Part shown: positions 25,132 through 34,400 of the stretch, one piece after another
Position numbering within the stretch: the stretch's first letter is position 1
Layout of the letters: the number at the start of each line of letters is the position of its first letter
Source: Bermanella sp034112325
GTDB lineage: Bacteria > Pseudomonadota > Gammaproteobacteria > Pseudomonadales > Oceanobacteraceae
Direction: 5' to 3'
Length of the DNA: 64,000 nucleotides
Assembly (NCBI GenBank): GCA_034112325.1
Contig: JAWUVO010000025.1
Coordinates: forward strand, 1 to 64,000
Position numbers and translations under genes: made by a program
Notes under the pieces: generated by a model
Databases searched by the model: none
The model's input: only the letters and a program-made list of their open reading frames with translations
Told to the model about the DNA's origin: nothing

Positions 25132-26694
25132 TTACGACGAACAGCTAATCTCTAGTTTTTTACCCCAGTCAGGAGGAAGGGCGGCTAGGTAATCAAATTC
25201 AGGCTGTTCTTCAAAAGGGTTTTTTAGAGCCTGATGTAGACTTTCTATAGTACTGTAATTACCAGCCTGAGCATCTGCAATTGCATTTTGAGCTAAATAA
25301 TTTCTTAGAATATATTTAGGGTTGACTCGGTTCATTTTTTTACTGCGCTCAGGGCTATTAATATCTTGTTTATCAGCGGTTAAAGCGTTTAGGTAGTTTT
25401 CATACCACTGATCAAATACATTTATATCTAATGCCATATCTCTTAATTTTTTTAAAATATTGGTGTTTTTAATTTGACTAAGTTGCCTAAAAAAGAAGGT
25501 GAAATCTAAACGGCATTTAGCCAACATATTTAATGTTTGATCAATAATGTCTTTGTGCAATAAAGTATCAATAGTAGGAGGTTTATGGCGGTGGTCATTC
25601 GTATTATTTTGTATCGTATTTTGAGAGGCTGATAAACCTAATTTATTTCGCATTATTTCTAAAAAATAATGTGAAAAAATTTCTGGGTAGCTATTTAGCT
25701 GTGGGACTAATAGGGTTTTACTTGCGAGGGGTAAAAGGGCTTGAGCTAAAACAGCTAAGTTCCAGTTTGCAATATTAGGTTGCTGATTAAAAGCGTAACG
25801 CCCTTGGTTATCGCTATGATTACAAATAAAATCTGGATCGTAGTCATCTAAAAAAGCAAATGGGCCAAAATCAAATGTGTCACCAATAATCGACATATTA
25901 TCGGTATTCATAACACCATGATTAAAACCGACAGATTGCCACTGGGCCATTAACTTGGCTGTTTTTTGTAGGGTATATCTATAAAACTCTACATATTTAT
26001 TTTCATCAAAATCTTTATCTTTATCTTTTGCGGAGTATTTATCGGAAAGATCAGGGTAGTGTTGTTTAATTACATGATCGCAGAGAGTTCTTAATAACTT
26101 GTGTTTCTGGGTAAATGAACAGTATTCAAAGTGACCAAATCTAATATGAGATTCGCTAACACGAATAATCATTGATGCGGTTTCGGTCGTTTCACGGTAT
26201 ACCGGTGTATCACTGTCTACTACACATAACGCTCGGGTCGAAGGAATTCCTAGCGCAAACAGGGCTTCGCTGCATAAAAACTCACGTATAGATGATCGTA
26301 GTACAGCTCGGCCGTCACCTTGTCTCGAATAGGGTGTTACACCTGCGCCCTTTAAATGTAAATCGAGCAATGTTCCTTTATTAGTTTTAACTTGAGCTAA
26401 TAATACACCGCGACCATCTCCAAGGTCTGGGTTGTAATGTCCAAATTGATGGCCTGTATATTTCATCGCCACCGGATTCCATGTGCTTAAAATACCTTGC
26501 CCTGATATTAATTTTAATGCGTCTGTACTGTTTAAAGTATCAGCATTGATTCCAATAAGCGCGGCACAAGAATCACTACTTAGAACTATTTTTGGGTTAG
26601 AAATCCCTTGGGGCTTGATTGGTGTATACAATTCACTGGGCAGTGTTTGAAAATGCTGTATGTAATCAAGTTCAAGTAAATTAGACATAATCAT
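25132..26694 (-). CDS. selO: protein adenylyltransferase SelO
   Basis: The 520-residue pseudokinase of the SelO/YdiU family transfers AMP to protein hydroxyls, affecting redox proteins. Family blocks are present: YTGHQFGHYNPDLGDGRGVLLAQV, GAGVTPYSRQGDGRAVLRSSIREF, FNHGVMNTDNMSIIGDTFDFGPFAFLDDYDP (active-site N and D residues) and GRYAFNQQPNIANWNLA. The end SCSS keeps the near-terminal Cys that is selenocysteine in eukaryotic homologues. It is about 40 residues longer than E. coli YdiU, partly from a charged insert (KYSAKDKDKDFDENKYV). ATG 26688 is an alternative start. Confidence 0.95.
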   Translation of the reverse strand: MIMSNLLELDYIQHFQTLPSELYTPIKPQGISNPKIVLSSDSCAALIGINADTLNSTDALKLISGQGILSTWNPVAMKYTGHQFGHYNPDLGDGRGVLLAQVKTNKGTLLDLHLKGAGVTPYSRQGDGRAVLRSSIREFLCSEALFALGIPSTRALCVVDSDTPVYRETTETASMIIRVSESHIRFGHFEYCSFTQKHKLLRTLCDHVIKQHYPDLSDKYSAKDKDKDFDENKYVEFYRYTLQKTAKLMAQWQSVGFNHGVMNTDNMSIIGDTFDFGPFAFLDDYDPDFICNHSDNQGRYAFNQQPNIANWNLAVLAQALLPLASKTLLVPQLNSYPEIFSHYFLEIMRNKLGLSASQNTIQNNTNDHRHKPPTIDTLLHKDIIDQTLNMLAKCRLDFTFFFRQLSQIKNTNILKKLRDMALDINVFDQWYENYLNALTADKQDINSPERSKKMNRVNPKYILRNYLAQNAIADAQAGNYSTIESLHQALKNPFEEQPEFDYLAALPPDWGKKLEISCSS

Positions 26695-26785
26695 TGAATC
26701 TTAAAAGTAGAATTTTAGTATACGCTATCTTAGTCAACTTCTTAACCGCACATTAACCCTGTATTATTAACTTACTAATTAGTTA

Positions 26786-27658
26786 CTAGGTTCGAGTCTT
26801 TGTTTGTTTATTTACCACTAATAAAATCCCTGCCAAAATTAGAATACATGCCAATATAAACGATCCAGTTATTGCTTCACCAGTCCAAATAAAACCACCA
26901 AACGCGGCCAAAATTGGTACTAATAATTGTAATACCGAGGCACTGCTAATACTTAGATTCGGAAGTACTGAATACCAAATCCAATAACCAATACCAGAAG
27001 CCAGGCTGCCAGATGCAACAGCATAAATAAGACCTACTGAAGTAATATTAAATTCAATAAAAATACCATAGCCTGGTAAAAGTAACACAATGAACAGTAG
27101 GCTGATGATAAAATTTTTCGTCGTATCAAGCTTTGCATTTTTTGAATGTTTACCAGCTAGGGTGTAACCAGCCCAAGCAACACCTGATAAAACCATAAGG
27201 ATAGCCCCTAATAAAGAAGGGCTTTGACTGCTAGGTAGCATCCAGTATACAAATCCTACTATGGCTAGAAATAATCCAGTTAACTCCTGGTTGCTGGGTT
27301 TGTTGCCATTAACAAACTGCACAAATATCATCGTAAATTGAACGCTGGCAAAAAGAAGCAGTGCCCCACTAGCAGTATCTAAAATAATGTAGGCGTAAGA
27401 GAAAAGGGCAGCATAAAAAAATAGGTAGCCACCTTTTAGAAGAGTCTTACTATTTAATTCAGTTTTAATATTTGGGATACTAGAGCCAGACAGCAGTAAC
27501 AGTGCAAGTAACGTGATGGCACCACTTATTAATCTAATAATAGTAAAGCTATTAGCATCAATTAATTGTCCACCAAGTGCTAGTCGGCATAATACGCTAT
27601 TCCCAGCGAAGGCCAGAAGTGCGATTGTTGTTAATATGGAAATTTTCACAGGCTGCAA
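26786..27658 (-). CDS. EamA/DMT-superfamily transporter
   Basis: The 290-residue protein has ten predicted hydrophobic segments in two five-helix repeats, typical of EamA drug/metabolite exporters. The N-terminal FAGNSVLCRLAL and the repeat-2 start GVAWAGYTLAGKHSK are characteristic. The cargo cannot be read from sequence. It is a lone gene on the minus strand between selO and the response regulator. Confidence 0.9.
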   Translation of the reverse strand: MQPVKISILTTIALLAFAGNSVLCRLALGGQLIDANSFTIIRLISGAITLLALLLLSGSSIPNIKTELNSKTLLKGGYLFFYAALFSYAYIILDTASGALLLFASVQFTMIFVQFVNGNKPSNQELTGLFLAIVGFVYWMLPSSQSPSLLGAILMVLSGVAWAGYTLAGKHSKNAKLDTTKNFIISLLFIVLLLPGYGIFIEFNITSVGLIYAVASGSLASGIGYWIWYSVLPNLSISSASVLQLLVPILAAFGGFIWTGEAITGSFILACILILAGILLVVNKQTKTRT

Positions 27659-27780
27659 CTTTATTTATGTAACATGTAGATCAAACGTTAGTGTGCATTA
27701 TTACTGGTTAATGACCTGTTGTTAAGTCTATTTATATTTTAAATTTAATTCTAGTTTTGAAGGAGGAGGAATGAGTACCG

Positions 27781-28995
27781 TTAAAAAAGTTCAACCTCGC
27801 TGCCATCATCCTTAGTACCTGGACCATTTTCAATTTCTAATCCATCCTTACTGATAAGGCGTTGGACCAAGTTCTCTTGATTGTCTACTAGGTGTTGCAG
27901 CAATCTAATTAGGCTATCAAAGGTTACTTGAATAGTTTCATAATTTTGCACTTTTGCCATTGCTTCATTGATTTTATCTTCAATGCTTCGCATTAAATAA
28001 ACTTCTTGATCTTCATCAAGTCCTAGTCGTGGCATAGCTGCTTCAAGAGATGTTAATAAGTTGTTAAGTAGTGTTGAGCCATCTTCCTGCCCCTCGCGCA
28101 TTTGCCCAGCCAGTCCGTCTAATGTATCGCGAATATTTTTAAAACTCTCAGAAAACCTCATAGTATGGTGTTGTAATAAAAGCTCCATTTCTAGCTGCAA
28201 AACCTTTTGATTTGCACAGGCTAGAATAGGTGGGATTAAATCTTTATAACGGCCATAGCGTACACGGTCTTCTACAGGCATATTTTTAACTAAACAGGCT
28301 ACCACGGGATAATTTATTTGGGTGCGATGACCAAAATCAAAAAATCGATCTTCATGCCTCAAGCGTTGCATTATTTCCTTTTCAATAGGTTTATTATCGC
28401 CATCACTACAAAAAAAGTAGTTCTCTTGATTACTCTCAAAATACAGGCAAGATTTTAAATTAAGCGAGGTAAAAACTGAAAAAATAGAGCTAGCCAGTTG
28501 TTCAAAATTACTAATAGCATAGGTTTTTTCAAAAAACTGAAGTATTAAGCCAAGCTCGCTGGCGCCAGTCATAGACTCGATAGCGGTGCTTTGAGCTTCT
28601 TTGAACTGACTAGAAAGAATTTCTTTATGTTCATGTTGGCGTAAAACAGCTTTTACTTTTGCAATAAGCTCGGTAATTTCAAATGGCTTTGTAATGTAAT
28701 CGTCAGCGCCGGCTTCATAACCTTTAATTCTTTCATTAAGATTACTCTTATCTGAAATAAATAATATTGGGGTAAATAAAAATTCTGGGTTAAGGCGTAA
28801 CTTCTGGCAAAGTTGGTAGCCATTACTGTCGGGTAGCTCTGCGTCTATTAAAATAATATCGGGTTTGATTTGCTCTATTAAAGTCTCTGCTTCAGAGCCT
28901 GTAACAGCAAAATGAAGTACTAAAGTTTCATTTAGTGCTTGCTCAATATATCTTTGAGAGATTTTGTCGTTTTCGACAATAACCGCTGATTTCAT
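27781..28995 (-). CDS. response regulator with uncharacterised C-terminal output
   Basis: Of 404 residues, 1 to about 125 form a receiver with phospho-acceptor in PDIILIDAELPDSNGYQ and the switch lysine in ADDYITKPFE. The rest is not a DNA-binding, GGDEF, EAL or kinase domain. About 145-260 is alpha/beta and GAF-like in pattern, and 260-375 is helical, with heptad-like stretches (LLLQHHTMRFSESFKNIRDTLDGLAGQM). The output may be protein-protein interaction. AAGGAAGAG precedes ATG 28995. No partner kinase is next to it; a SEC-C gene lies upstream. Confidence 0.82.
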   Translation of the reverse strand: MKSAVIVENDKISQRYIEQALNETLVLHFAVTGSEAETLIEQIKPDIILIDAELPDSNGYQLCQKLRLNPEFLFTPILFISDKSNLNERIKGYEAGADDYITKPFEITELIAKVKAVLRQHEHKEILSSQFKEAQSTAIESMTGASELGLILQFFEKTYAISNFEQLASSIFSVFTSLNLKSCLYFESNQENYFFCSDGDNKPIEKEIMQRLRHEDRFFDFGHRTQINYPVVACLVKNMPVEDRVRYGRYKDLIPPILACANQKVLQLEMELLLQHHTMRFSESFKNIRDTLDGLAGQMREGQEDGSTLLNNLLTSLEAAMPRLGLDEDQEVYLMRSIEDKINEAMAKVQNYETIQVTFDSLIRLLQHLVDNQENLVQRLISKDGLEIENGPGTKDDGSEVELF

Positions 28996-29065
28996 GACAA
29001 TACTCTTCCTTGGTATAGCTAAGGCTAAGTATAGTCATTTTTTTTTAAATGCTAGGCAAAATAAA

Positions 29066-29266
29066 TTATTTTTTATTTGCAGCTTGTTTTAACAGTTCTT
29101 GTAATTCTATTTTGGTATTTGAATTAGCTAGAGCCGCTTTTATTTTCGATTTTATCCCTGCTTTAACTGCATTTTCAGTATTTAAACGGTCAAATTCTTT
29201 TTTGCAGCAGTCTTGATAATCTTTTCCACTTCCACATGGGCAGCTTTGGTCCTGTGTTTCATCCAT
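29066..29266 (-). CDS. SEC-C zinc-binding motif small protein
   Basis: A 66-residue protein whose N terminus SCPCGSGKDYQDCCKK is the SEC-C zinc site (CxC...CC), as found at the end of SecA. The remainder is a Lys/Ala-rich helix. Small SEC-C proteins are common and poorly characterised; a nucleic-acid or ribosome-linked role is only a guess. Confidence 0.88.
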   Translation of the reverse strand: MDETQDQSCPCGSGKDYQDCCKKEFDRLNTENAVKAGIKSKIKAALANSNTKIELQELLKQAANKK

Positions 29267-29298
29267 TATAATTGTCCATTTTGTAGTATTCGTTGTCG

Positions 29299-31026
29299 CT
29301 ATTTAATTGTTGAGCGCTCTGACGGGTATAAAGGTGTCAGGGTATTCGAGTTGTTTGTAGCTTGGCCTTTATAACCTGAAAAAAGTTGCCACAAGTATTC
29401 ACCTTGCCAAGCACTGTTACCGGTTTGGCTATACAAGGTATAATCGAGCTCATTAAGTGCTGTTTTTAAAGCTGGGTCATCTGTTTGCTTAGCTACTTGA
29501 TCTAAGCTAACAAAAGTCGTGTTATTAAAACTATTAGTCCAATTTACCTGCGCCCAATTCAAAATAGCTATTCTGGCGGCCGCTGGATCATTACTGCGAC
29601 ACGCTTGTTTAACCAGTTTTAAGGTTGCATTGTTACTGGGTCCTTTATCTAACGTTTTAGAGTTTAAAAGTGGATTAGTAGTAGACCTAGCTTGCAACCA
29701 TAAGTAAGTAAAAAGTAACCATAAGAACCCAAAGCAAGCGGCGACTATAGGCCATAACATTCCGCTTGTTGATTCTTTAGACTGTACCGCACTAACCATG
29801 TTAGAGGACAAGCTATTTGATTCTGCAGGTATTTCTTGCTGTTTTGGCTCTGGGAGCGCTTGACTCGAACCATTGGCATTTACTGCCATAAGTCGCTGTG
29901 CTGGCAGAACCGAATATTTTAATGAGACTTCTTTAGTATCCCACCAAGGCACACGTATTTCAGGAAGCGTTATGGCCCCAGCTTGGGTTGGCACAAATGC
30001 AATACTCTGGGTGCGACTGCCAACCACACCAGAGCTGTTATTCGAGTCATTAATTTGTGCTTGGTCGGGGTAATATTTTAGTCCCATAACGTCTGGTAAC
30101 TGCAAGTCAGGTAATTGAGCGCTGGTTAATCCGTCAGCGGTTAATCTTAATTCAAGTGTAATGGGCTCACCTACTTTAAGTTGGCTCACATCACCACGCC
30201 ATTTATAGTCTAATTTAACCTCTTGTGCAGGCAACCAAGTGCCATCAGGGTAGCTAGCGGGCTTTGGTAAAACAGGAATATTAATAGGGCCATGACTAAT
30301 GCGAATAGGGCGGCCACCGCGCCAACGGCCATTACTTATTTCGCCACTATAAATTGGTCCCGGAATAACAAGCTCACCACTAGTTTGGGGGAAAATAAGA
30401 CTTTTACGTTCATAAACTTCGTAAGAGCGGCCATTTAGTTGGGTACGGTAATGTTTTACTTCGCCCAGTGGCAGAACCACTGCTTCATCAACAAGGATTT
30501 CACTCAGCTGGCTGTTTTCTAACGGAACAGAAAAATATAGCTTTTCAGTATACAAAACTTGAGCTTGAACATAGGCGCTTTTTACATCAACTTCAGTGTG
30601 AAAAAAAACATCTTTTTGTTGGTTTTTAATCTCGGCTGAAACGGCGCTTACACGTATTTGAATGGGTTTAGTGGTCTCCCCTTTAAATGATAGTGAAGGC
30701 AATACTAAATTGCCCTTGCGTTTAGGGATTAAAGACACTGTCCAAATGGTCCAAGATTCACTGCGACCATCAATATACTGAAAATTGTTTTTTCGGGTGG
30801 TATTAATAACATCAAATTGCTGTTGCAAAGGCGAAAAATCAGGATCTCCTGAAAATACATTTGAATTGTATTTAACGGTTAATACAATAGATTCACCTTC
30901 GGCTACTTGAGTTCGATCAACCGAGCTAATGAAGTCTATAGCCCAGCTTTGCTGGCTACATAATGTAACTAATAAAAAACAGATGCTGCGAATGATGATT
31001 ACTGCTTTTGATGAATGAATTACCAC
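29299..31026 (-). CDS. batD: BatD-family protein
   Basis: The 575-residue protein has a signal peptide (ending SWA), BatD-type beta-sandwich repeats (VDRTQVAEGESIVLTVKYNS; the GEPITLELRLTADGL repeat) and a C-terminal transmembrane helix near 424-446, followed by a cytoplasmic helical tail. BatD belongs to the Bat set first linked to oxygen tolerance in Bacteroides and is thought to work with VWA proteins and a MoxR ATPase in envelope protein assembly. The GTG start (31024-31026) overlaps the end of the VWA/TPR gene by 7 nt, so translation is coupled. It is last in the operon. Confidence 0.9.
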   Translation of the reverse strand: MVIHSSKAVIIIRSICFLLVTLCSQQSWAIDFISSVDRTQVAEGESIVLTVKYNSNVFSGDPDFSPLQQQFDVINTTRKNNFQYIDGRSESWTIWTVSLIPKRKGNLVLPSLSFKGETTKPIQIRVSAVSAEIKNQQKDVFFHTEVDVKSAYVQAQVLYTEKLYFSVPLENSQLSEILVDEAVVLPLGEVKHYRTQLNGRSYEVYERKSLIFPQTSGELVIPGPIYSGEISNGRWRGGRPIRISHGPINIPVLPKPASYPDGTWLPAQEVKLDYKWRGDVSQLKVGEPITLELRLTADGLTSAQLPDLQLPDVMGLKYYPDQAQINDSNNSSGVVGSRTQSIAFVPTQAGAITLPEIRVPWWDTKEVSLKYSVLPAQRLMAVNANGSSQALPEPKQQEIPAESNSLSSNMVSAVQSKESTSGMLWPIVAACFGFLWLLFTYLWLQARSTTNPLLNSKTLDKGPSNNATLKLVKQACRSNDPAAARIAILNWAQVNWTNSFNNTTFVSLDQVAKQTDDPALKTALNELDYTLYSQTGNSAWQGEYLWQLFSGYKGQATNNSNTLTPLYPSERSTIK

Positions 31027-32915
31027 GGTTTTCTGTCCCCATTTTCTTCATTTCTATTTCGGTTTTTATATTGATACAAAAATTTATTACGCAATAGACC
31101 ACCAGGATCATCTGGAATACGCTCCATCCATTGTTGCATGGCTTGTTCTTGCTCGGCGTTTTTAGCTATTTCAGCGTCAGACAGAAACTCATCTTGCTGT
31201 TCTTTGCCTGACTCAGTAGCTTGCTTATTTTGCTGTTGCTGTACATTTTTTTCGTCATTGGCTGGGTCATTGGGGTTTTCAGAGTCTTTAGACTCAGCCT
31301 TTTGCTGCTCGTTATTTTCTTCTTTACCGTTTTCACCTTGCTGATTGGCCGGGTTGTCGGATTGCTGATCCTGCTTGGCTTCAGACTGCTCTCCATCCTT
31401 ATTCTGGCCTTCTTGTTTCTGACCATCCTGTTGCTGTCCGTCTTGCTGCTCTCCATCCTGTTTCTGGCTGTCTTTAGAATCATCAGACTGTTTAGAACTA
31501 TCAGATTGTGAATCTTGCTGCTTGATCATGTTTTCGACTTTCTGTTTATTAAACTTTGCATCTTCATGATCCGGATTGTTATCTAGCACTTTATCGAATG
31601 CTGCTAAAGCTTCATCTAACCTGTTCAAATGTGCAAGCGCGTTTGCCTGGTTATATAGGTTTTCAGCATTGAAGCCTTGACCACTTGCAGACGATTGCCA
31701 TTCATCTAGCGCGGCTTGGTAGTTTTGTGCTTTGTATAAACTACTAGCTTTCCAATTAGAGTCTTTAAACTGTTCAGCAGCGGCGGCTGGATTATCTTTA
31801 AATTTTTTCATTGCCGCTTGATTATTATTTAATAATAAGTCAGGCAGGGACGAGGTTTGAAAATCTTCGGCCCAGCTATTATTAGGATGAAATACCATTA
31901 AGCACACGGCCAGCAGTACACCTTTTCTAAAGCCAAGCAGGGCCAATAGTATGATAGGTAACAATAGCCAATAACCACTATCAAACCATTGATCAAACAC
32001 TACGCTTTCTTCGGTTTGTTCAAAACCTTGCTTTAAGGTTTGTGTTTCGGTTAAGTATTTAATGTCAGAATCATTACTGCTAAGCATTCGAATTCGACCA
32101 TTAGTTTTATCAGACAAAGATTTTAACTCATCCCATTCTAGCTGGGGCATAATTACTTGACCGTTACTGTCTTTAAAAAACTGACCATCAGGTTTAACCA
32201 GTGGAGCGCCTTGATTTGTGCCGACAGCCAAAATAGATAAATGAATGCCCGCAACTTTAAGCGCATTGGCTGCATAATTTATATCAGACTCTTCAGCGCC
32301 ATCGCTTACCAATAAAAGCGTTTTAGGACTGCTTTTACCTTGTTCAAATAATTTAATTGTTTCGTCCACAAGACTGCGAATATTACTGCCTTGGGCTGGC
32401 ATAATATATGGGTCCAAAGCAGGTAGCATAGATTGTATAGTTTTAATGTCACGGGTTAACGGCGACGCTACGTGTGCGTCTCCTGCGTAGGCAATTAATG
32501 CTATGTTGTTACCAATATTTTGGTCAAGTACATCTAAAATTTTATATTTTGCACGCTGCAACCTCGAAGGGCTTACGTCTTGTGCCGTCATTGATAGCGA
32601 TAAGTCTAAAGCGATAACTAAGCCAGCTTGACTGTTGAATACTTGGGAAGGTTGCTTTTTCCAACTTGGACCTGCCAACGCAATTACAGCTAAAATAGCC
32701 GCTAATAAAAATACATACTTAAGTAGCGATAAATCTTTATCAGCTTGGTCGTGTTTTAGCATGTAAGGCTGAAGGGCAGGGGCTACAATGTTTTTCCATT
32801 GACCACTTAATGCGGCCCTGCGTTTTTGTATTAAAAAAGCTACCACAATAGGAAATAAAGCGATAAACCATTCAGGTCGTAAAAAATGAAAGTCAGGCAC
32901 GATCATTCTCCCCAC
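31020..32915 (-). CDS. VWA-domain and TPR membrane protein (BatB/BatC fusion)
   Basis: 631 residues: N-terminal membrane helices, a von Willebrand A domain with intact MIDAS start (VIALDLSLSMTAQD; DxSxS), another helix near 325-345, then TPR repeats (ENLYNQANALAHLNRLDEALAAFDKVLDNNPDHEDA). A Gln/Asp/Lys/Glu-rich low-complexity tail of about 110 residues follows and ends in PDDPGGLLRNKFLYQYK. This joins BatB and BatC functions in one chain. It overlaps the BatA-like gene by 23 nt from the GTG at 32915, or 14 nt if ATG 32906 is used. The charged tail is probably disordered and cytoplasmic or periplasmic. Confidence 0.9.
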   Translation of the reverse strand: MGRMIVPDFHFLRPEWFIALFPIVVAFLIQKRRAALSGQWKNIVAPALQPYMLKHDQADKDLSLLKYVFLLAAILAVIALAGPSWKKQPSQVFNSQAGLVIALDLSLSMTAQDVSPSRLQRAKYKILDVLDQNIGNNIALIAYAGDAHVASPLTRDIKTIQSMLPALDPYIMPAQGSNIRSLVDETIKLFEQGKSSPKTLLLVSDGAEESDINYAANALKVAGIHLSILAVGTNQGAPLVKPDGQFFKDSNGQVIMPQLEWDELKSLSDKTNGRIRMLSSNDSDIKYLTETQTLKQGFEQTEESVVFDQWFDSGYWLLLPIILLALLGFRKGVLLAVCLMVFHPNNSWAEDFQTSSLPDLLLNNNQAAMKKFKDNPAAAAEQFKDSNWKASSLYKAQNYQAALDEWQSSASGQGFNAENLYNQANALAHLNRLDEALAAFDKVLDNNPDHEDAKFNKQKVENMIKQQDSQSDSSKQSDDSKDSQKQDGEQQDGQQQDGQKQEGQNKDGEQSEAKQDQQSDNPANQQGENGKEENNEQQKAESKDSENPNDPANDEKNVQQQQNKQATESGKEQQDEFLSDAEIAKNAEQEQAMQQWMERIPDDPGGLLRNKFLYQYKNRNRNEENGDRKPW

Positions 32916-33936
32916 TTGCGTTATTATTTGAACGTTTATTTATTAATCTAGAAAAAGGTAAAAATAGATCTGACTTGATCAAAAATAATAGTGCGGCAAA
33001 CATTAAGCTAAAAGCTAAAGGAATATGAAATAGCGATTTTTCTGGACGAATGACCTGATCTTCTACTTCTATCTCTTCTAATTGATCCAATATATTGTAA
33101 ATGTTTTCTAGTTCTTCAGGATTCCTTGCGCGGTAGTATTGGCCACCGGTATCTTCAGCAATGGTGGTTAACGTCTTTTCATCTAGGTCACGACTTGGGT
33201 TTACTCGTCTTGGACCAAAAAATCCTTGCACCACCATTTCATCTGCGCCAATACCCACAGTATAAACTTTTACACCCGCTTGAGCAGCTAGCTTAGAGGC
33301 TTGTAAAGGTTCGATTTCGCCAGCTGTATTTTGTCCGTCGGTTAATAAAATAACTACACGGTTTGACTCAGGTAAATCTTGTAAACGCTTTACAGCTAAG
33401 CCAATTCCGTCACCAATTGCGGTTCTTTTACCAGCAAGTCCTACAACCGCTTCATCTAGCAATTGCTGTAGCGTAGCCAAGTCAAACGTTAATGGTGTTT
33501 GAACATACGCACGCTCGCCAAATAAAATAAGTCCTAATCTGTCTCCTTGACGGCGCTCAATAAAACCTGTCAGTACAGCCTTAACGGCTTGAAGTCGATT
33601 AATTTGTCGTGCATTAAACGTCATGTCTTCTTCTAACATACTTTGTGAAATATCGACTGCCAGCATCATATTGCGGTCGCTGTTAGTTACCGACTTAGGT
33701 TCACCAACAAAAATAGGGCGGCAGGCGGCCACAATTAAACAACACCAAGCAATAGTAGTTAATATAATCATTAACCAAGACGGTTTTTGCTGCTGGTTTG
33801 GTTTCGCATCTGCAAGAATCATCAAACTTGGGGCGTATACTTCGCTTACCTTAATGTCTTTTTTAGGTGCAAAAAAGTACACTAATAAAGGCAGTGGTAA
33901 TAGGGTTAGCAGCCATGGCCATTGCAAACTCAACAT
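32893..33936 (-). CDS. VWA-domain membrane protein, BatA-like
   Basis: Starting at ATG 33936 (AAGGAAAG upstream; nine codons shorter than the longest frame) gives 347 residues. Two N-terminal helices are followed by a VWA domain with MIDAS residues in MLAVDISQSMLEED and LLTDGQNTAGE, and a C-terminal membrane helix near 305-325. The GLAGKRTAIGDGIGLAVKRL segment is typical of BatA. The product lies in the inner membrane with its VWA facing the periplasm. It overlaps the DUF4381 gene by 7 nt. Confidence 0.92.
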   Translation of the reverse strand: MLSLQWPWLLTLLPLPLLVYFFAPKKDIKVSEVYAPSLMILADAKPNQQQKPSWLMIILTTIAWCCLIVAACRPIFVGEPKSVTNSDRNMMLAVDISQSMLEEDMTFNARQINRLQAVKAVLTGFIERRQGDRLGLILFGERAYVQTPLTFDLATLQQLLDEAVVGLAGKRTAIGDGIGLAVKRLQDLPESNRVVILLTDGQNTAGEIEPLQASKLAAQAGVKVYTVGIGADEMVVQGFFGPRRVNPSRDLDEKTLTTIAEDTGGQYYRARNPEELENIYNILDQLEEIEVEDQVIRPEKSLFHIPLAFSLMFAALLFLIKSDLFLPFSRLINKRSNNNASGENDRA

Positions 33937-34400
33937 TGCACTTTCCTTATCCATAGTAAGCAAGCTTGCTTAAGTTGTTCGCTATTAATTGAAATACTTG
34001 GGTCGTCAGGAATAAAAGCAAAAGACTTTAACTCGGGTAAAAATATCGGTTGTTTAACCTGCTTGTCTAAATATTCTAACCAAGACAAAGAACTCAATGA
34101 CGCACAGGACTTATCAATTTTATTAAAACAAATTTGCTTTAATAGCCGATTACATGCCAGTGAATATTCAACCGAGTTTTCATGTTTAATTGCATTTAGC
34201 TGCTTGATTGCAAGTTTACGCCACGCATTTTTTTTTCGATAAAGTATCGTAAAAATAGCCAATGCGACTATTACCACCAGCATTAACCACCAAGGCCAAG
34301 CTAACGGCCACCACGAAACAGGGTCGGGAAGGTGAATGTCTCTTAATTGTTCTAACATAGGATTGGGGGCTTGATTAGCTGTCTGCGAGGCTTGATTCAT
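33930..34400 (-). CDS. DUF4381 protein of the Bat operon
   Basis: The 156-residue protein has a proline-rich start (LRDIHLPDPVSWWPLAWPWWLM) running into one transmembrane helix (about 38-58) and a helical cytoplasmic domain. DUF4381 is nearly always encoded between DUF58 and VWA genes, as here. Its ATG overlaps the DUF58 stop by 4 nt (ATGA). It is likely a small membrane adaptor; no activity is known. Confidence 0.88.
   Translation of the reverse strand: MNQASQTANQAPNPMLEQLRDIHLPDPVSWWPLAWPWWLMLVVIVALAIFTILYRKKNAWRKLAIKQLNAIKHENSVEYSLACNRLLKQICFNKIDKSCASLSSLSWLEYLDKQVKQPIFLPELKSFAFIPDDPSISINSEQLKQACLLWIRKVQC

Noticed and set aside
31138..31511. Long open frames on both strands across 31.1-31.5 kb rich in Ser/Cys/Leu/Ile
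   Set aside because: They are shadows of the Q/D/K-rich low-complexity tail of the VWA/TPR gene, where repetitive codons leave all frames open.
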